A stretch of DNA of 8,785 bases from UBA920 sp038257015 (GTDB taxonomy: Bacteria; Patescibacteriota; Doudnabacteria; UBA920). Within the stretch, counting starts at the first letter, position 1; every line of letters begins with the position of its first letter. The translations under genes were made by a program, and so were the position numbers. The stretch is from NCBI GenBank assembly GCA_038257015.1, contig JBBSJS010000035.1, positions 1 to 8,785 on the forward strand, given 5' to 3'. A model generated the notes under the pieces. It was not told where the DNA came from and made no database searches. It saw only the letters and a program-made list of their open reading frames with translations. Below are positions 1 to 6,846 of this stretch, piece after piece.

Positions 1-23
1 AGACTTGAATTTAGTTCAAGTCT
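1..23. repeat. Perfect inverted repeat (hairpin) at window edge
   Basis: AGACTTGAA (1-9) and TTCAAGTCT (15-23) are exact reverse complements around a 5-base loop, giving a 9-bp stem. No T-run follows on the plus strand (next bases are GAGCAACC), so it is not a standard terminator for an upstream plus-strand gene. Its other context lies outside the window. It may be the first element of the mraZ leader, the end of an upstream RNA, or a terminator read on the minus strand. Confidence 0.6.
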
Positions 24-30
24 GAGCAAC

Positions 31-102
31 CTAGGAAAGGGGAGGCAGGACCGCGTAAGCGGGCCGTTGGAAGGGGAAAACCCCTTCTGGGTTTTACCCT
101 CC
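31..102 (+). promoter_or_regulatory. GC-rich foldable leader before mraZ
   Basis: This stretch is about 61% G+C (44 of 72 bases by count), far richer than the neighbouring coding DNA. It can form CCGC-GTAA-GCGG (51-62), a stem with a GNRA tetraloop. Next is a 7-bp stem GAAGGGG/CCCCTTC (70-76/81-87) with an AAAA loop, and a small GGG/CCC stem (89-91/97-99). GGAGG (41-45) can pair with CCTCC (98-102), enclosing the first two hairpins. It also carries two AAGGGGA copies (37-43 in the form AAGGGGA, 71-77). These loosely recall the G-rich repeats MraZ binds upstream of its own operon, but they are not at the roughly 10-bp spacing known for MraZ boxes. Folding is read by eye. A regulatory role for the mraZ operon is inference. 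Confidence 0.45.
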
Positions 103-111
103 AAATTTCTT

Positions 112-543
112 ATGTTTATAGGTGAATACCAAGCAGCAATTGATGACAAGGCGCGAGTGGCAATACCTGCGAAATTTCGCAGTTCTTTAAAATCAAAAGT
201 CGTAGTAACTAGAGGGTTGGATAACTCCTTGGTTCTGTATACATTAGACGAGTGGAAGAAGCTCGCAGAGAAAGTGGCTAGTCTCCCAATTTCTACTGCC
301 AATAATCGAGCTTTTTCTCGTCTGATGCTTGCAGGAGCAATGGATTGTGAAATTGATAAGCAAGGTCGAATTATATTACCAGCTTATCTAAAAGAGTTTG
401 CCAAAATCACTAAAAGATTGGTTTTTGCAGGACTCTACAATCGTATCGAAATCTGGAGCGAAGAAGCTTGGGGTAAATACAAGACCGCAACAGAAAAACA
501 AAGCAATGCAATTGCCGAAGCATTAGGGGATTTGGGTGTATAA
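112..543 (+). CDS. mraZ: Transcriptional regulator MraZ
   Basis: MraZ is a DNA-binding protein that in characterised bacteria represses its own division/cell-wall operon. The 143-residue product has the two expected SpoVT/AbrB-like swapped-hairpin repeats: one near residues 5-25 (DDKARVAIPAKFR) and one near 76-98 (EIDKQGRIILP). The conserved RGLDNSLVLY and LMLAGAMDCE stretches lie between and before them. Length matches the family (E. coli about 152). The frame is open upstream to a TTG at 67 and beyond, but the family begins MFxGEY, so ATG 112 is chosen. The extra N-terminus would be translated from the GC-rich hairpins. No Shine-Dalgarno site precedes ATG 112; the nearby CCCTCC is anti-SD-like instead. 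In the first repeat Ala replaces the usual Gly of DxKGR. The gene heads a forward cluster, with rsmH 29 bases downstream. Confidence 0.96.
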   Translation: MFIGEYQAAIDDKARVAIPAKFRSSLKSKVVVTRGLDNSLVLYTLDEWKKLAEKVASLPISTANNRAFSRLMLAGAMDCEIDKQGRIILPAYLKEFAKITKRLVFAGLYNRIEIWSEEAWGKYKTATEKQSNAIAEALGDLGV

Positions 544-572
544 CGTAGATTTCCGAAACTAATCAGAAATTT

Positions 573-1517
573 ATGTACCATCACATTCCCGTTCTTTTAC
601 AACAAGCGATTACAATTTTGAATCCGGAGCCAGGTCAAAACTTTATCGATGGCACTTTAGGTGGGGGAGGTTATACTTCAGAACTTTTGAAGCATAATCA
701 ACCTGGCGGTAAAGTATTGTCGATTGATTTAGATCAGCATGCTCTTGAAAACTTTCGCGAGCAAAACTCAGAACTTGTAAATTCAAAAACAGTTCAGTTG
801 GCTCATGGAAATTTTCAGGATATCGATAGAATTATTGAAAAACATCAATTCTCAAACATTGCTGGCATTGTTGCCGACATTGGATTGAGTAGCTATCAGC
901 TAGATCAATCTGGAAGGGGAATAACCTTTCAGAAGAAAGAGTTGCTCGATATGCGTTTTGATATCAGTAATAACAACCAAGCTGACGCTAGATTTTTACT
1001 CAATAATTCAAGTCTTGAAGATTTGGTAGCGATATTTTCTAACTATGGTGAAGAAAAATACTCTCGCCAAATAGCTAAGCGAGTGGTTGAGACCAGAGCT
1101 GTAAAACAGTTTCATTACACTGATGAACTGGTTGAAGTTATAAAATTGGGCTTACCAAAGCCATTTGCTCATCGTTGGGCAGACTCAGCTAGAAGAATAT
1201 TCCAAGCTCTACGCATTGCTGTGAACCATGAATTGGCCAGTTTGGAAACCTTCTTGCCAAAAGCACTAGATTTAGTTGCCCCCGGAGGTAAAATCGTAAT
1301 CGTTTCTTTTCACTCACTTGAGGATAGAATCGTCAAACAATACTTTAAGAAATTAGTTGATGGTTGTGTCTGCCCTAAGGACTTTCCTATGTGCCAATGT
1401 GGTTTTACACCAAAAGTAAAATTGCTCACTAAAAAGGCTATAGTAGCCGACTCTACTGAGCTCAGGGAAAATTCAAGAAGCGCATCTGCAAAACTTCGCG
1501 CAGTGCAAAAACTCTAA
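573..1517 (+). CDS. rsmH: 16S rRNA (cytosine(1402)-N(4))-methyltransferase RsmH
   Basis: RsmH (MraW) uses S-adenosylmethionine to methylate N4 of C1402 in the decoding centre of 16S rRNA. It is the customary neighbour of mraZ at the head of the dcw cluster. The 314-residue protein starts with the family signature HIPVLL and has the SAM-binding loop DGTLGGGG (26-33). It also has an acidic IDLD (51-54), ADIGLSS (101-107), LDMRFD (125-130), the helix FQALRIAVNHEL (210-221) and the SFHSLEDRIV block (245-254). A Cys cluster CxC...CxC (C265, C267, C274, C276) matches the CxCPxxFPxCxCG element seen in many homologues. Length is normal and nothing is missing. There is no recognisable Shine-Dalgarno before ATG 573. 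It is probably cotranscribed with mraZ and the ftsL-like gene, which starts 32 bases downstream. Confidence 0.97.
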   Translation: MYHHIPVLLQQAITILNPEPGQNFIDGTLGGGGYTSELLKHNQPGGKVLSIDLDQHALENFREQNSELVNSKTVQLAHGNFQDIDRIIEKHQFSNIAGIVADIGLSSYQLDQSGRGITFQKKELLDMRFDISNNNQADARFLLNNSSLEDLVAIFSNYGEEKYSRQIAKRVVETRAVKQFHYTDELVEVIKLGLPKPFAHRWADSARRIFQALRIAVNHELASLETFLPKALDLVAPGGKIVIVSFHSLEDRIVKQYFKKLVDGCVCPKDFPMCQCGFTPKVKLLTKKAIVADSTELRENSRSASAKLRAVQKL

Positions 1518-1549
1518 AAAATTAAGTCTGAAAGAAAAACAAAAATCAA

Positions 1550-1978
1550 ATGACTGCAAGAACCCTTACATATTCAAACGTCGCATCGTCACCAAAAGTT
1601 TCAAGTAATCTTGTTACAAGACGGCGTACTGTCAAAGCAGTAACAACTTCCAAGCGAGCTGTTAGTGCTAAAAAAGGTTCTTTGTCGTTGTCAAAACTAA
1701 TCCCTACGGCAGCCACTTTTAGCGCTGTTGCGGTTTTTGCGATTGCTGGCATGGTTGTTTATCACTTAGTCTCGACAAATGCTTCTGTGGCAAAGGGGTT
1801 TGAATTAAAGAAACTCCAAAAAGAAATCGCCACTTTAACTGAGAAGAACAAGCGTTTGGTAGTACAACAAGCAGAAGCCGGCTCTATTAATAAAGTTCAA
1901 GAGGTTGCTCAAAAACAAGGATTGGTGCAAACTAAATATGAAGAGTATTTAAATACCTTGCATCTAACACAGCGTTAA
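1550..1978 (+). CDS. ftsL: FtsL-like bitopic division protein
   Basis: FtsL is a small single-pass septal protein that partners FtsB and FtsQ and activates FtsWI; its sequence is poorly conserved, so this call rests on architecture and position. The 142 residues show a basic, Ser/Thr-rich cytoplasmic tail (1-50, with RRR at 24-26), one hydrophobic membrane span (about 51-74) and a charged heptad-like segment (about 82-110, KKLQKEIATLTEKNKRL) suited to a coiled coil. A short end follows, where QKQGLVQ resembles the 'A...LGL' ending common in FtsL/DivIC proteins. It sits exactly between rsmH and ftsI, the normal place for ftsL, and ends 10 bases before ftsI. Upstream GAAAG is at best a weak ribosome binding site. 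An FtsB/DivIC-like identity cannot be ruled out. Confidence 0.8.
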   Translation: MTARTLTYSNVASSPKVSSNLVTRRRTVKAVTTSKRAVSAKKGSLSLSKLIPTAATFSAVAVFAIAGMVVYHLVSTNASVAKGFELKKLQKEIATLTEKNKRLVVQQAEAGSINKVQEVAQKQGLVQTKYEEYLNTLHLTQR

Positions 1979-1988
1979 ACAGTTAATA

Positions 1989-3746
1989 ATGACAGCTAAA
2001 TCATCCGCCAAAACCAATTCTGTGGAGGCAACTTTTCGCAAGCGCGTAATGTGGGTTGCGAGTTTTTTATTGATAGGATTTTTAGCAATAACTATTCGTT
2101 TAGTCCACTTGCAAATTGTTCAAGGCGATAAGTATCAAGCACAGGCATCTAACCAGCGTACCAGTGTACAGCGTTTATTTCCTGTCAGGGGTGAAATTAA
2201 AATCTCCGACTATTTTGCGGGGGAGGCTTACACTGTGGCAACTTCTATCGAGAAGCCCTTGGTTTATGTTGTACCTGCCGATATTGAAGACCCGGAAAAA
2301 ATCGCCGAGCAACTAGCTTCCGTTTTGCAGTTAGATAAGCAGTTCGTGTGGGATAAGATTAAAGACCCAAGTAGAAAGTATGTGCAAATAAAGAAACAAA
2401 TCACGGAAGAAGAACGCCAGGCCGTAGAAGCTCTAAAACTCCGTGGTGTGTCTTTTGATGCCGAAACCACCCGTTTCTACCCAGAAGGCGAGTTCATGGG
2501 TCCAGTTCTCGGTTTTGTGGGCTATAAAGGCGATGAGCGCGTAGGGTTGTATGGCGTAGAATCGATGTTTGAAAAAGACTTGAAAGGTATTCCTGGAAGT
2601 CTAGCACAAGAAAAGGATAATACAGGCTCTTGGATTTTTGGAGCTAAACGAGATAGAGTACCAGCAGTCGATGGTGACAATATTATTTTAACTATAGACA
2701 AAACAATTCAGTTAAAAGCTGAAAGTATTATCAAAGAAACTGTTGAAGAACATTCTGCTGATTCCGGTAGTGTAGTAATTATGGATCCAAAAACTGGCGC
2801 TATCTTGGCGATGGCTAACTATCCATCTTTTGATCCGAATAATTATTCAAAGGTTGAAGATATTTCGTACTATAACAACCAGATTACTATGGGAGGCTAC
2901 GAGCCTGGTTCGATTTTTAAACCGATTACAGTCGCGGCGGCTGTAAATGAAGGAAAAATTCGTGCCGATACACCATTTTTTGATAGCGGAGAAGTTAAGA
3001 TTGATGGTTATACCATCAAAAACTCTGAGCAAAAAGTTTACGGGCAACAAGATATAAATTTTGTCTTGCAGGAATCATTGAATACAGGGACTATTTTTGC
3101 AAAAGATAAAATTGGCAATAAAAAATTTGGAGAGTATCTGCAACGATTTGGCTTTGGGAAAAAAACAGGAATTGAAGTTCCAGAAAGCGCTGGTAATCTG
3201 AGTAACTTGGTTGGTAATATTGGCGTCAACTATCACACAGCCAGTTTTGGGCAAGGAATTAGTGTTACACCAATTCAAATGGTGCAGTCTTTTGGTGCTC
3301 TCGCTAATGGCGGTAAAATGATGCAACCTTATATGGTAAAATCCCGAATCAGAGTTACTGGAGAAGTAATTGAGACAAAGCCCGAACAGCTTGGTCAGCC
3401 GATTACTTCACAAACTGCTAGCACTGTGTCAGGTATGTTGGTTAATGTTGTTGAGAAAGGCCATGGTAAGCGAGCAGCTGTACCGGGCTACTATGTTGGT
3501 GGTAAAACTGGAACTGCTCAGGTCGCTCGCAAGGATGGTCGTGGTTATGAGGAGAATAATAATATCGGTTCTTTCATCGGCTACGCTCCAATTGAAGACC
3601 CTAAGTTTGTGATGCTTGTTAGAGTCAATCATCCTCGTACGGTGAGGTTTGCTGAGAGTACCGCCGCCCCAGCATTTGGAAAAATCGCGCAATTCCTACT
3701 TAACTATTACAAAGTTGCTCCTAACCGTGATGTGTCAGCTCAGTAG
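1989..3746 (+). CDS. ftsI: Class B penicillin-binding protein, FtsI/PBP3-type transpeptidase
   Basis: This is a monofunctional D,D-transpeptidase that cross-links septal peptidoglycan outside the membrane, working with the glycosyltransferase FtsW. The 585-residue protein has a basic N-terminus, a membrane anchor at about 19-42, a PBP-dimer (pedestal) domain at roughly 60-210 and a transpeptidase domain from about 240. All three catalytic motifs are present: SxxK as S308-I-F-K311, SxN as S363-L-N365, and K506-T-G508. The opening of the dimer domain reads PVRGEIKISDYF in place of the usual RGxIxDRxG. There is no PASTA domain. The stop is TAG. Position after rsmH and an ftsL-like gene favours FtsI over the elongation enzyme PBP2. 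Spacing to the preceding gene (10 bases) and absence of a Shine-Dalgarno suggest translation within one operon mRNA. Confidence 0.93.
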   Translation: MTAKSSAKTNSVEATFRKRVMWVASFLLIGFLAITIRLVHLQIVQGDKYQAQASNQRTSVQRLFPVRGEIKISDYFAGEAYTVATSIEKPLVYVVPADIEDPEKIAEQLASVLQLDKQFVWDKIKDPSRKYVQIKKQITEEERQAVEALKLRGVSFDAETTRFYPEGEFMGPVLGFVGYKGDERVGLYGVESMFEKDLKGIPGSLAQEKDNTGSWIFGAKRDRVPAVDGDNIILTIDKTIQLKAESIIKETVEEHSADSGSVVIMDPKTGAILAMANYPSFDPNNYSKVEDISYYNNQITMGGYEPGSIFKPITVAAAVNEGKIRADTPFFDSGEVKIDGYTIKNSEQKVYGQQDINFVLQESLNTGTIFAKDKIGNKKFGEYLQRFGFGKKTGIEVPESAGNLSNLVGNIGVNYHTASFGQGISVTPIQMVQSFGALANGGKMMQPYMVKSRIRVTGEVIETKPEQLGQPITSQTASTVSGMLVNVVEKGHGKRAAVPGYYVGGKTGTAQVARKDGRGYEENNNIGSFIGYAPIEDPKFVMLVRVNHPRTVRFAESTAAPAFGKIAQFLLNYYKVAPNRDVSAQ

Positions 3747-3764
3747 AGTAAAACCTTTCCTCTG

Positions 3765-3792
3765 TTGACTAATCCAGTTAAAGTGTTAATCT
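3765..3792 (+). promoter_or_regulatory. Predicted promoter of the 81-aa orphan gene
   Basis: A good -35 box TTGACT (3765-3770) is followed after 16 bases by TAATCT (3787-3792). A TG lies one base upstream (3784-3785), giving an extended -10. The -10 itself is weak (3 of 6 consensus bases). Transcription would start near 3799, leaving a leader of about 24 bases that contains the strong ribosome binding site. No terminator was seen after ftsI, so read-through from the dcw run is also possible. Confidence 0.4.
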
Positions 3793-3806
3793 TGCCTTAG
3801 ATGATC

Positions 3807-3813
3807 AAGGAGG
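3807..3813 (+). promoter_or_regulatory. Strong Shine-Dalgarno site
   Basis: AAGGAGG sits 9 bases before ATG 3823. It fixes that start and is the only consensus-strength ribosome binding site before any gene in this window; all the other genes have weak or no match. Confidence 0.85.
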
Positions 3814-3822
3814 TTTGTCTCA

Positions 3823-4068
3823 ATGGTAAGAAGAAAAGGAAAATTGAAAATAATTGAGCCTGTAATCACCGCCTTCCAGTTCGATAAAGGCGAGCGAATA
3901 ACTTATTTACTGCCCTCAGGAAAGACTTATAATTTCTCTGAGTGGGAACTAAAACAATTTCCGAACCATTGTTTCTTGAGATTGAAGTATGGCCAACAGT
4001 ATGTTTATATCAATAAAAACTACTTAGACCATATTAATTCAAGTAGCTTTGAAATACTTTACCCCTAA
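3823..4068 (+). CDS. Hypothetical protein, 81 aa
   Basis: I do not recognise a family. The protein is small and soluble-looking, with no membrane span or signal peptide. It has a basic start (MVRRKGKLKI), then alternating hydrophobic/polar segments that suggest beta strands (PVITAFQF, RITYLL, QQYVYI). It is rich in aromatic residues, and its single Cys (C50) rules out a zinc cluster. Reality is supported by a consensus ribosome binding site at ideal spacing, a plausible promoter, and a terminator whose stem begins inside the stop codon. It appears to be a single-gene transcription unit lying between the dcw run and a convergent DUF2061 gene. A small DNA- or RNA-binding or regulatory role would fit the basic N-terminus but is only a guess. 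Confidence 0.8.
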   Translation: MVRRKGKLKIIEPVITAFQFDKGERITYLLPSGKTYNFSEWELKQFPNHCFLRLKYGQQYVYINKNYLDHINSSSFEILYP

Positions 4069-4106
4069 GCGTCGTTTAAACCTAAGACTGGAACCGACGC
4101 TTTTTT
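4067..4106 (+). terminator. Rho-independent terminator of the 81-aa gene
   Basis: AAGCGTCG (4067-4074) pairs exactly with CGACGCTT (4095-4102) around a 20-base loop, and the right arm runs into six T (4101-4106). The stem begins in the TAA stop of the plus-strand gene, and the T-run overlaps the TAA stop of the convergent minus-strand gene. Read on the minus strand it lacks a T-run, so it probably works in one direction. The long loop makes it less than ideal. Confidence 0.7.
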
Positions 4107-4344
4107 AATTGGTTTTTTGCACTTCGTGTTTGCCCCAATGGATGTGGTTCCAAGCACGCTCGTGAAAGAAATAGATTAGCGTACTAACCACACTGGTCGC
4201 ACCAGTTACACTTAAAGTGCTTTGAATGTCTCCTGTCATGACGTACATTACAATGCCGTGACTTGCAATAATCAGAATTCGGTAGGTAATCGTCTTAATC
4301 AGTGAACGATGATGGTGTTCGTGGAAACGAGTTGATAAATTCAT
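4105..4344 (-). CDS. DUF2061 small membrane protein
   Basis: The 79-residue product matches the DUF2061 pattern: a basic RSLIKTITYRIL entry into the first membrane span (about 14-36), a short TGDI turn, a second span (about 42-60) and the closing FHERAWNHIHWG. These are predicted inner-membrane proteins with two spans; the molecular function is unknown. The N-terminus is His-rich (FHEHHHRS), which could be a metal-binding patch, but this is speculation. The gene is convergent with the 81-aa gene (36-base gap) and divergent from the class A PBP gene. Its promoter seems to place the transcription start at or next to the ATG, so the mRNA may be leaderless. There is no Shine-Dalgarno site, in agreement with that. 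Confidence 0.88.
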   Translation of the reverse strand: MNLSTRFHEHHHRSLIKTITYRILIIASHGIVMYVMTGDIQSTLSVTGATSVVSTLIYFFHERAWNHIHWGKHEVQKTN

Positions 4345-4350
4345 GGTTTT

Positions 4351-4359
4351 ATTGTATCA
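4351..4359 (-). promoter_or_regulatory. Extended -10 promoter of the DUF2061 gene, likely leaderless
   Basis: On the minus strand TGATACAAT is an extended -10 (TG, one base, TACAAT matching 5 of 6). The hexamer ends six bases before ATG 4344, so the usual start site about 7 bases downstream falls on the start codon. No good -35 is visible, which extended -10 promoters tolerate. Confidence 0.5.
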
Positions 4360-4386
4360 CAATCTAATTTCATCTTTTAAAAACTA

Positions 4387-4395
4387 TGCTAAAAT
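4387..4395 (+). promoter_or_regulatory. Extended -10 promoter of the class A PBP gene
   Basis: TGCTAAAAT gives TG, one base, then TAAAAT (5 of 6). The start would lie near 4402, leaving a leader of about 22 bases without a clear Shine-Dalgarno site. The -35 region is poor (TTTCAT at 4368-4373, 16 bases upstream). It is arranged back to back with the DUF2061 promoter inside the 80-base gap. Confidence 0.55.
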
Positions 4396-4424
4396 GAAGT
4401 CAAGAAGTAGCGTTTATTAAGTTT

Positions 4425-6794
4425 ATGAGAAATGCAGTAAAACAATTTGGGTGGGGAACATTTAAAATTATCAGCTCGGTGACGCTGGGATTTTTTGCTG
4501 TTTTTGCTGTAGTTGGTTTTGCTGGTGCTTCATATGTTTACGTAGTAAGTAAATCACTTCCTGGCTACGATGAATTGGTAGAGCGTGATGTGCCAGAATC
4601 GAGTAAGATCTACTCCCGTGACGGAACCCTGTTGTATGAGTTTCACGGAGAGTTTAAGCGCACAACCGTAGGTTTTGACCAGATTTCCACCCACCTCAAG
4701 AATGCGACGCTGGCAATTGAAGACAAAGATTTTTATAACCATGGCGCTGTATCATTAACAGGTATTGCGCGCGCTTTGATGACCAACTATCAAACAGGAA
4801 GCGTTGTTCAAGGTGGGAGTACTATCACTCAGCAATTTGCAAAAAATGCTTTATTAAATCGGGATAAATTATTTAGTCGTAAAGTCCGTGAAGTATTGTT
4901 ATCCTATAAAATTGAATCTCATTTCAGTAAAGATGAAATTTTAGAATTATATTTAAATGAAATTCCTTACGGTCGCAATGCTTACGGAGCGGAAGCCGCA
5001 GCCCAAACTTATTACAACAAAAATGCGAAGGATTTAACTTTGGCTGAAGCTGCTTACTTGGCAGCTCTTCCTCAAGCACCAAGTTATTTAAGCCCGACTG
5101 GTGCAAATTTTGAAGCTTTAGAAAATCGGAAGAACCTTATCTTAGATGAAATGCAAAGACAAGGTTATATCAACGAGCAAGACCGTGACGGAGCCAAGGG
5201 TGAGAAAGTTGCCTTTAAATCTTCAACTGTAACAATTATTGCGCCTCACTTTGTTTCTTGGGTTCAAAACTATCTAACCGAGAAGTATGGTCACGAGTTT
5301 TTACAAGAAGGTGGTTTAAAAGTTTACACAACTCTAGATTTGAAGTTACAAGCATTGGCTGAACAAGCCGTTAAAGAAGGTGCTGCAATCAACGCAAAAA
5401 AATATCGCGCCTATAATGCAGCTTTGGTGGCTGTAGAACCAAGTACTGGCAAAATTTTGGCCATGGCTGGCGGTAAGGATTATTTCGGTAAAGCAGAACC
5501 TGCTGGTTGTATTCCAGGTAAGAATTGTAAATTTGAACCTAATGTTAATGTTGCGACTGCACTTAGACAACCAGGTAGTAGCTTTAAACCATACGCTTAT
5601 CTAACAGCATTTAAACCTGAACACGGTTATACACCACTTTCAAGAATACTCGATACTCCTACAGTATTTGGTTACAGTGGTGGCAGGGCTTATATTCCTC
5701 GAAACTATGATGGTTCATCTCATGGCTGGATTACTATGCGCAAAGCTTTGGCTGGTAGCTTAAATGTTCCAGCTGTAAAAACTTTGGCACTAGTTGGAGT
5801 AGAAGATACTGTGCAAACCGCTCGTGATATTGGAATAACTGCACCTTTGAAAAATTGTGGACTGACATTGGTATTAGGTGGATGTGAGATTGAATTGGTA
5901 GACCACGTTTCGGCTTTTTCAGTTATTGCTAACGGTGGTAAAGGAACTGGTGGCACGCCATTTCTTCGTATTGAAGATAAGCGTAATAACATACTCGAAG
6001 AATATCAGCCAGCCACAAAACAATCTGTAAATCCAGAAGCAGTTTATTCGCTGATTAGTATTATGACTGACGATCTATCACGACAATATGTGTTCGGTCG
6101 TGATAATGTTTTAAATTTACCAGATAGGGTTGTTGCTGCAAAAACTGGTACAACTCAAAATTGGAAAGATGGTTGGACACTAGGATTCACTCCTCAGTTA
6201 TCAGTAGGTGTTTGGACAGGCAATAACGATGGTTCTCTAATGGCTTACGGAGCTGATGGTTCGTTTACCGCAGGCCCAATTTGGCAAAAGTTTATGATTG
6301 AGGCTCACAAAGGCTTACCGGCAATGGATTTCCAAGTACCTTCAGGAATTATTCAGATTGCTTATGACCAATATACCAACCGTCCTGCCACCAATCCAAA
6401 CGCTAGAAATGTGCGCATGGAACCGTTCGCATGGTACGCCTTACCAAAGGACACTCAAGTTTCTGCTGCCCCTAGAACTTTGAGAAATATTATAGTACCA
6501 ACTAATAATCCTCCAACCCAACCGACAGCAAGTGAACCTCAAACTTCAACTATTCAGTCGTCGCCGATGAGCTATGAATTACCACCATTATCACCAGCTG
6601 GTTATTATCCCGCGCCGACAGAAACCACTACAACTCCATCTTCACCAACCACCTCACCTACAGACTACGGGGGAGTGAGTGATTCTGAGGCACCAACTCC
6701 TTCAAATATAACACCGCCAGCTTCTGGTGCACTACCTCTAGATTTTTCTAGTACCGCGGCTGGAACGGTAATCAGTAGAACAATTAATTTCTAA
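4425..6794 (+). CDS. Bifunctional class A penicillin-binding protein (PBP1A type)
   Basis: The enzyme polymerises lipid II into glycan strands (GT51 glycosyltransferase) and cross-links them (transpeptidase) on the outer face of the membrane. The 789-residue protein has a membrane anchor (about 14-40), then GT51 motifs: ED-KDFYNHGAVS with catalytic Glu99, GGSTITQQFAKN (130-141), RKVREVLLSYKIE (152-164) and LELYLNEIPYG (173-183). The transpeptidase domain (about 325-625) has S385-S-F-K388, S445-L-N447 and K573-T-G575, so both activities look intact. Residues 690-789 are a Pro/Ser/Thr-rich, probably disordered tail typical of wall-exposed proteins. A Cys quartet (C362, C368 and C478, C487) flanks loops in the transpeptidase domain and might form disulfides. 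The gene has its own promoter and terminator, separate from the dcw run. It would serve as pbpA/ponA; the symbol is left blank. Confidence 0.96.
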   Translation: MRNAVKQFGWGTFKIISSVTLGFFAVFAVVGFAGASYVYVVSKSLPGYDELVERDVPESSKIYSRDGTLLYEFHGEFKRTTVGFDQISTHLKNATLAIEDKDFYNHGAVSLTGIARALMTNYQTGSVVQGGSTITQQFAKNALLNRDKLFSRKVREVLLSYKIESHFSKDEILELYLNEIPYGRNAYGAEAAAQTYYNKNAKDLTLAEAAYLAALPQAPSYLSPTGANFEALENRKNLILDEMQRQGYINEQDRDGAKGEKVAFKSSTVTIIAPHFVSWVQNYLTEKYGHEFLQEGGLKVYTTLDLKLQALAEQAVKEGAAINAKKYRAYNAALVAVEPSTGKILAMAGGKDYFGKAEPAGCIPGKNCKFEPNVNVATALRQPGSSFKPYAYLTAFKPEHGYTPLSRILDTPTVFGYSGGRAYIPRNYDGSSHGWITMRKALAGSLNVPAVKTLALVGVEDTVQTARDIGITAPLKNCGLTLVLGGCEIELVDHVSAFSVIANGGKGTGGTPFLRIEDKRNNILEEYQPATKQSVNPEAVYSLISIMTDDLSRQYVFGRDNVLNLPDRVVAAKTGTTQNWKDGWTLGFTPQLSVGVWTGNNDGSLMAYGADGSFTAGPIWQKFMIEAHKGLPAMDFQVPSGIIQIAYDQYTNRPATNPNARNVRMEPFAWYALPKDTQVSAAPRTLRNIIVPTNNPPTQPTASEPQTSTIQSSPMSYELPPLSPAGYYPAPTETTTTPSSPTTSPTDYGGVSDSEAPTPSNITPPASGALPLDFSSTAAGTVISRTINF

Positions 6795-6795
6795 G

Positions 6796-6829
6796 ATAAA
6801 ATCCCTAGTAATTACACTAGGGATTTTAT
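6796..6829. terminator. Bidirectional terminator hairpin
   Basis: A perfect 14-bp inverted repeat (6796-6809 with 6816-6829) around the loop AATTAC. The GC core CCCTAGT/ACTAGGG is flanked by AAAAT/ATTTT, so a T-rich tail is produced on either strand. It lies one base after the class A PBP stop (6794) and 17 bases after the stop of the minus-strand gene ending at 6847, so it can serve both convergent genes. Confidence 0.85.
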
Positions 6830-6846
6830 GCTTTGTAGTGATTTAG

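Noticed and set aside
1..23. Hairpin at the left edge as a rho-independent terminator
   Set aside because: No T-run follows on the plus strand. A minus-strand reading cannot be judged because the flanking sequence is outside the window.
67..111. TTG start extending MraZ by 15 residues
   Set aside because: The family begins at MFxGEY, which is ATG 112. The extension would be translated from the hairpin-rich leader, and no ribosome binding site is suitably placed before 67.
31..111. RNase P RNA or other known structural RNA before mraZ
   Set aside because: The GNRA hairpin and GGAAAG recall RNase P RNA, but the conserved core segments of that RNA (such as the ACAGAAACCCGGC-like 3' part) are absent and the space is too short.
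1546..1752. Minus-strand 68-codon open frame over the ftsL-like gene
   Set aside because: It lies wholly opposite a gene with a convincing layout and location, and has no start signals of its own.
5720..5992. Minus-strand 90-codon open frame inside the class A PBP gene
   Set aside because: It is antisense to the conserved transpeptidase domain and has no family features.
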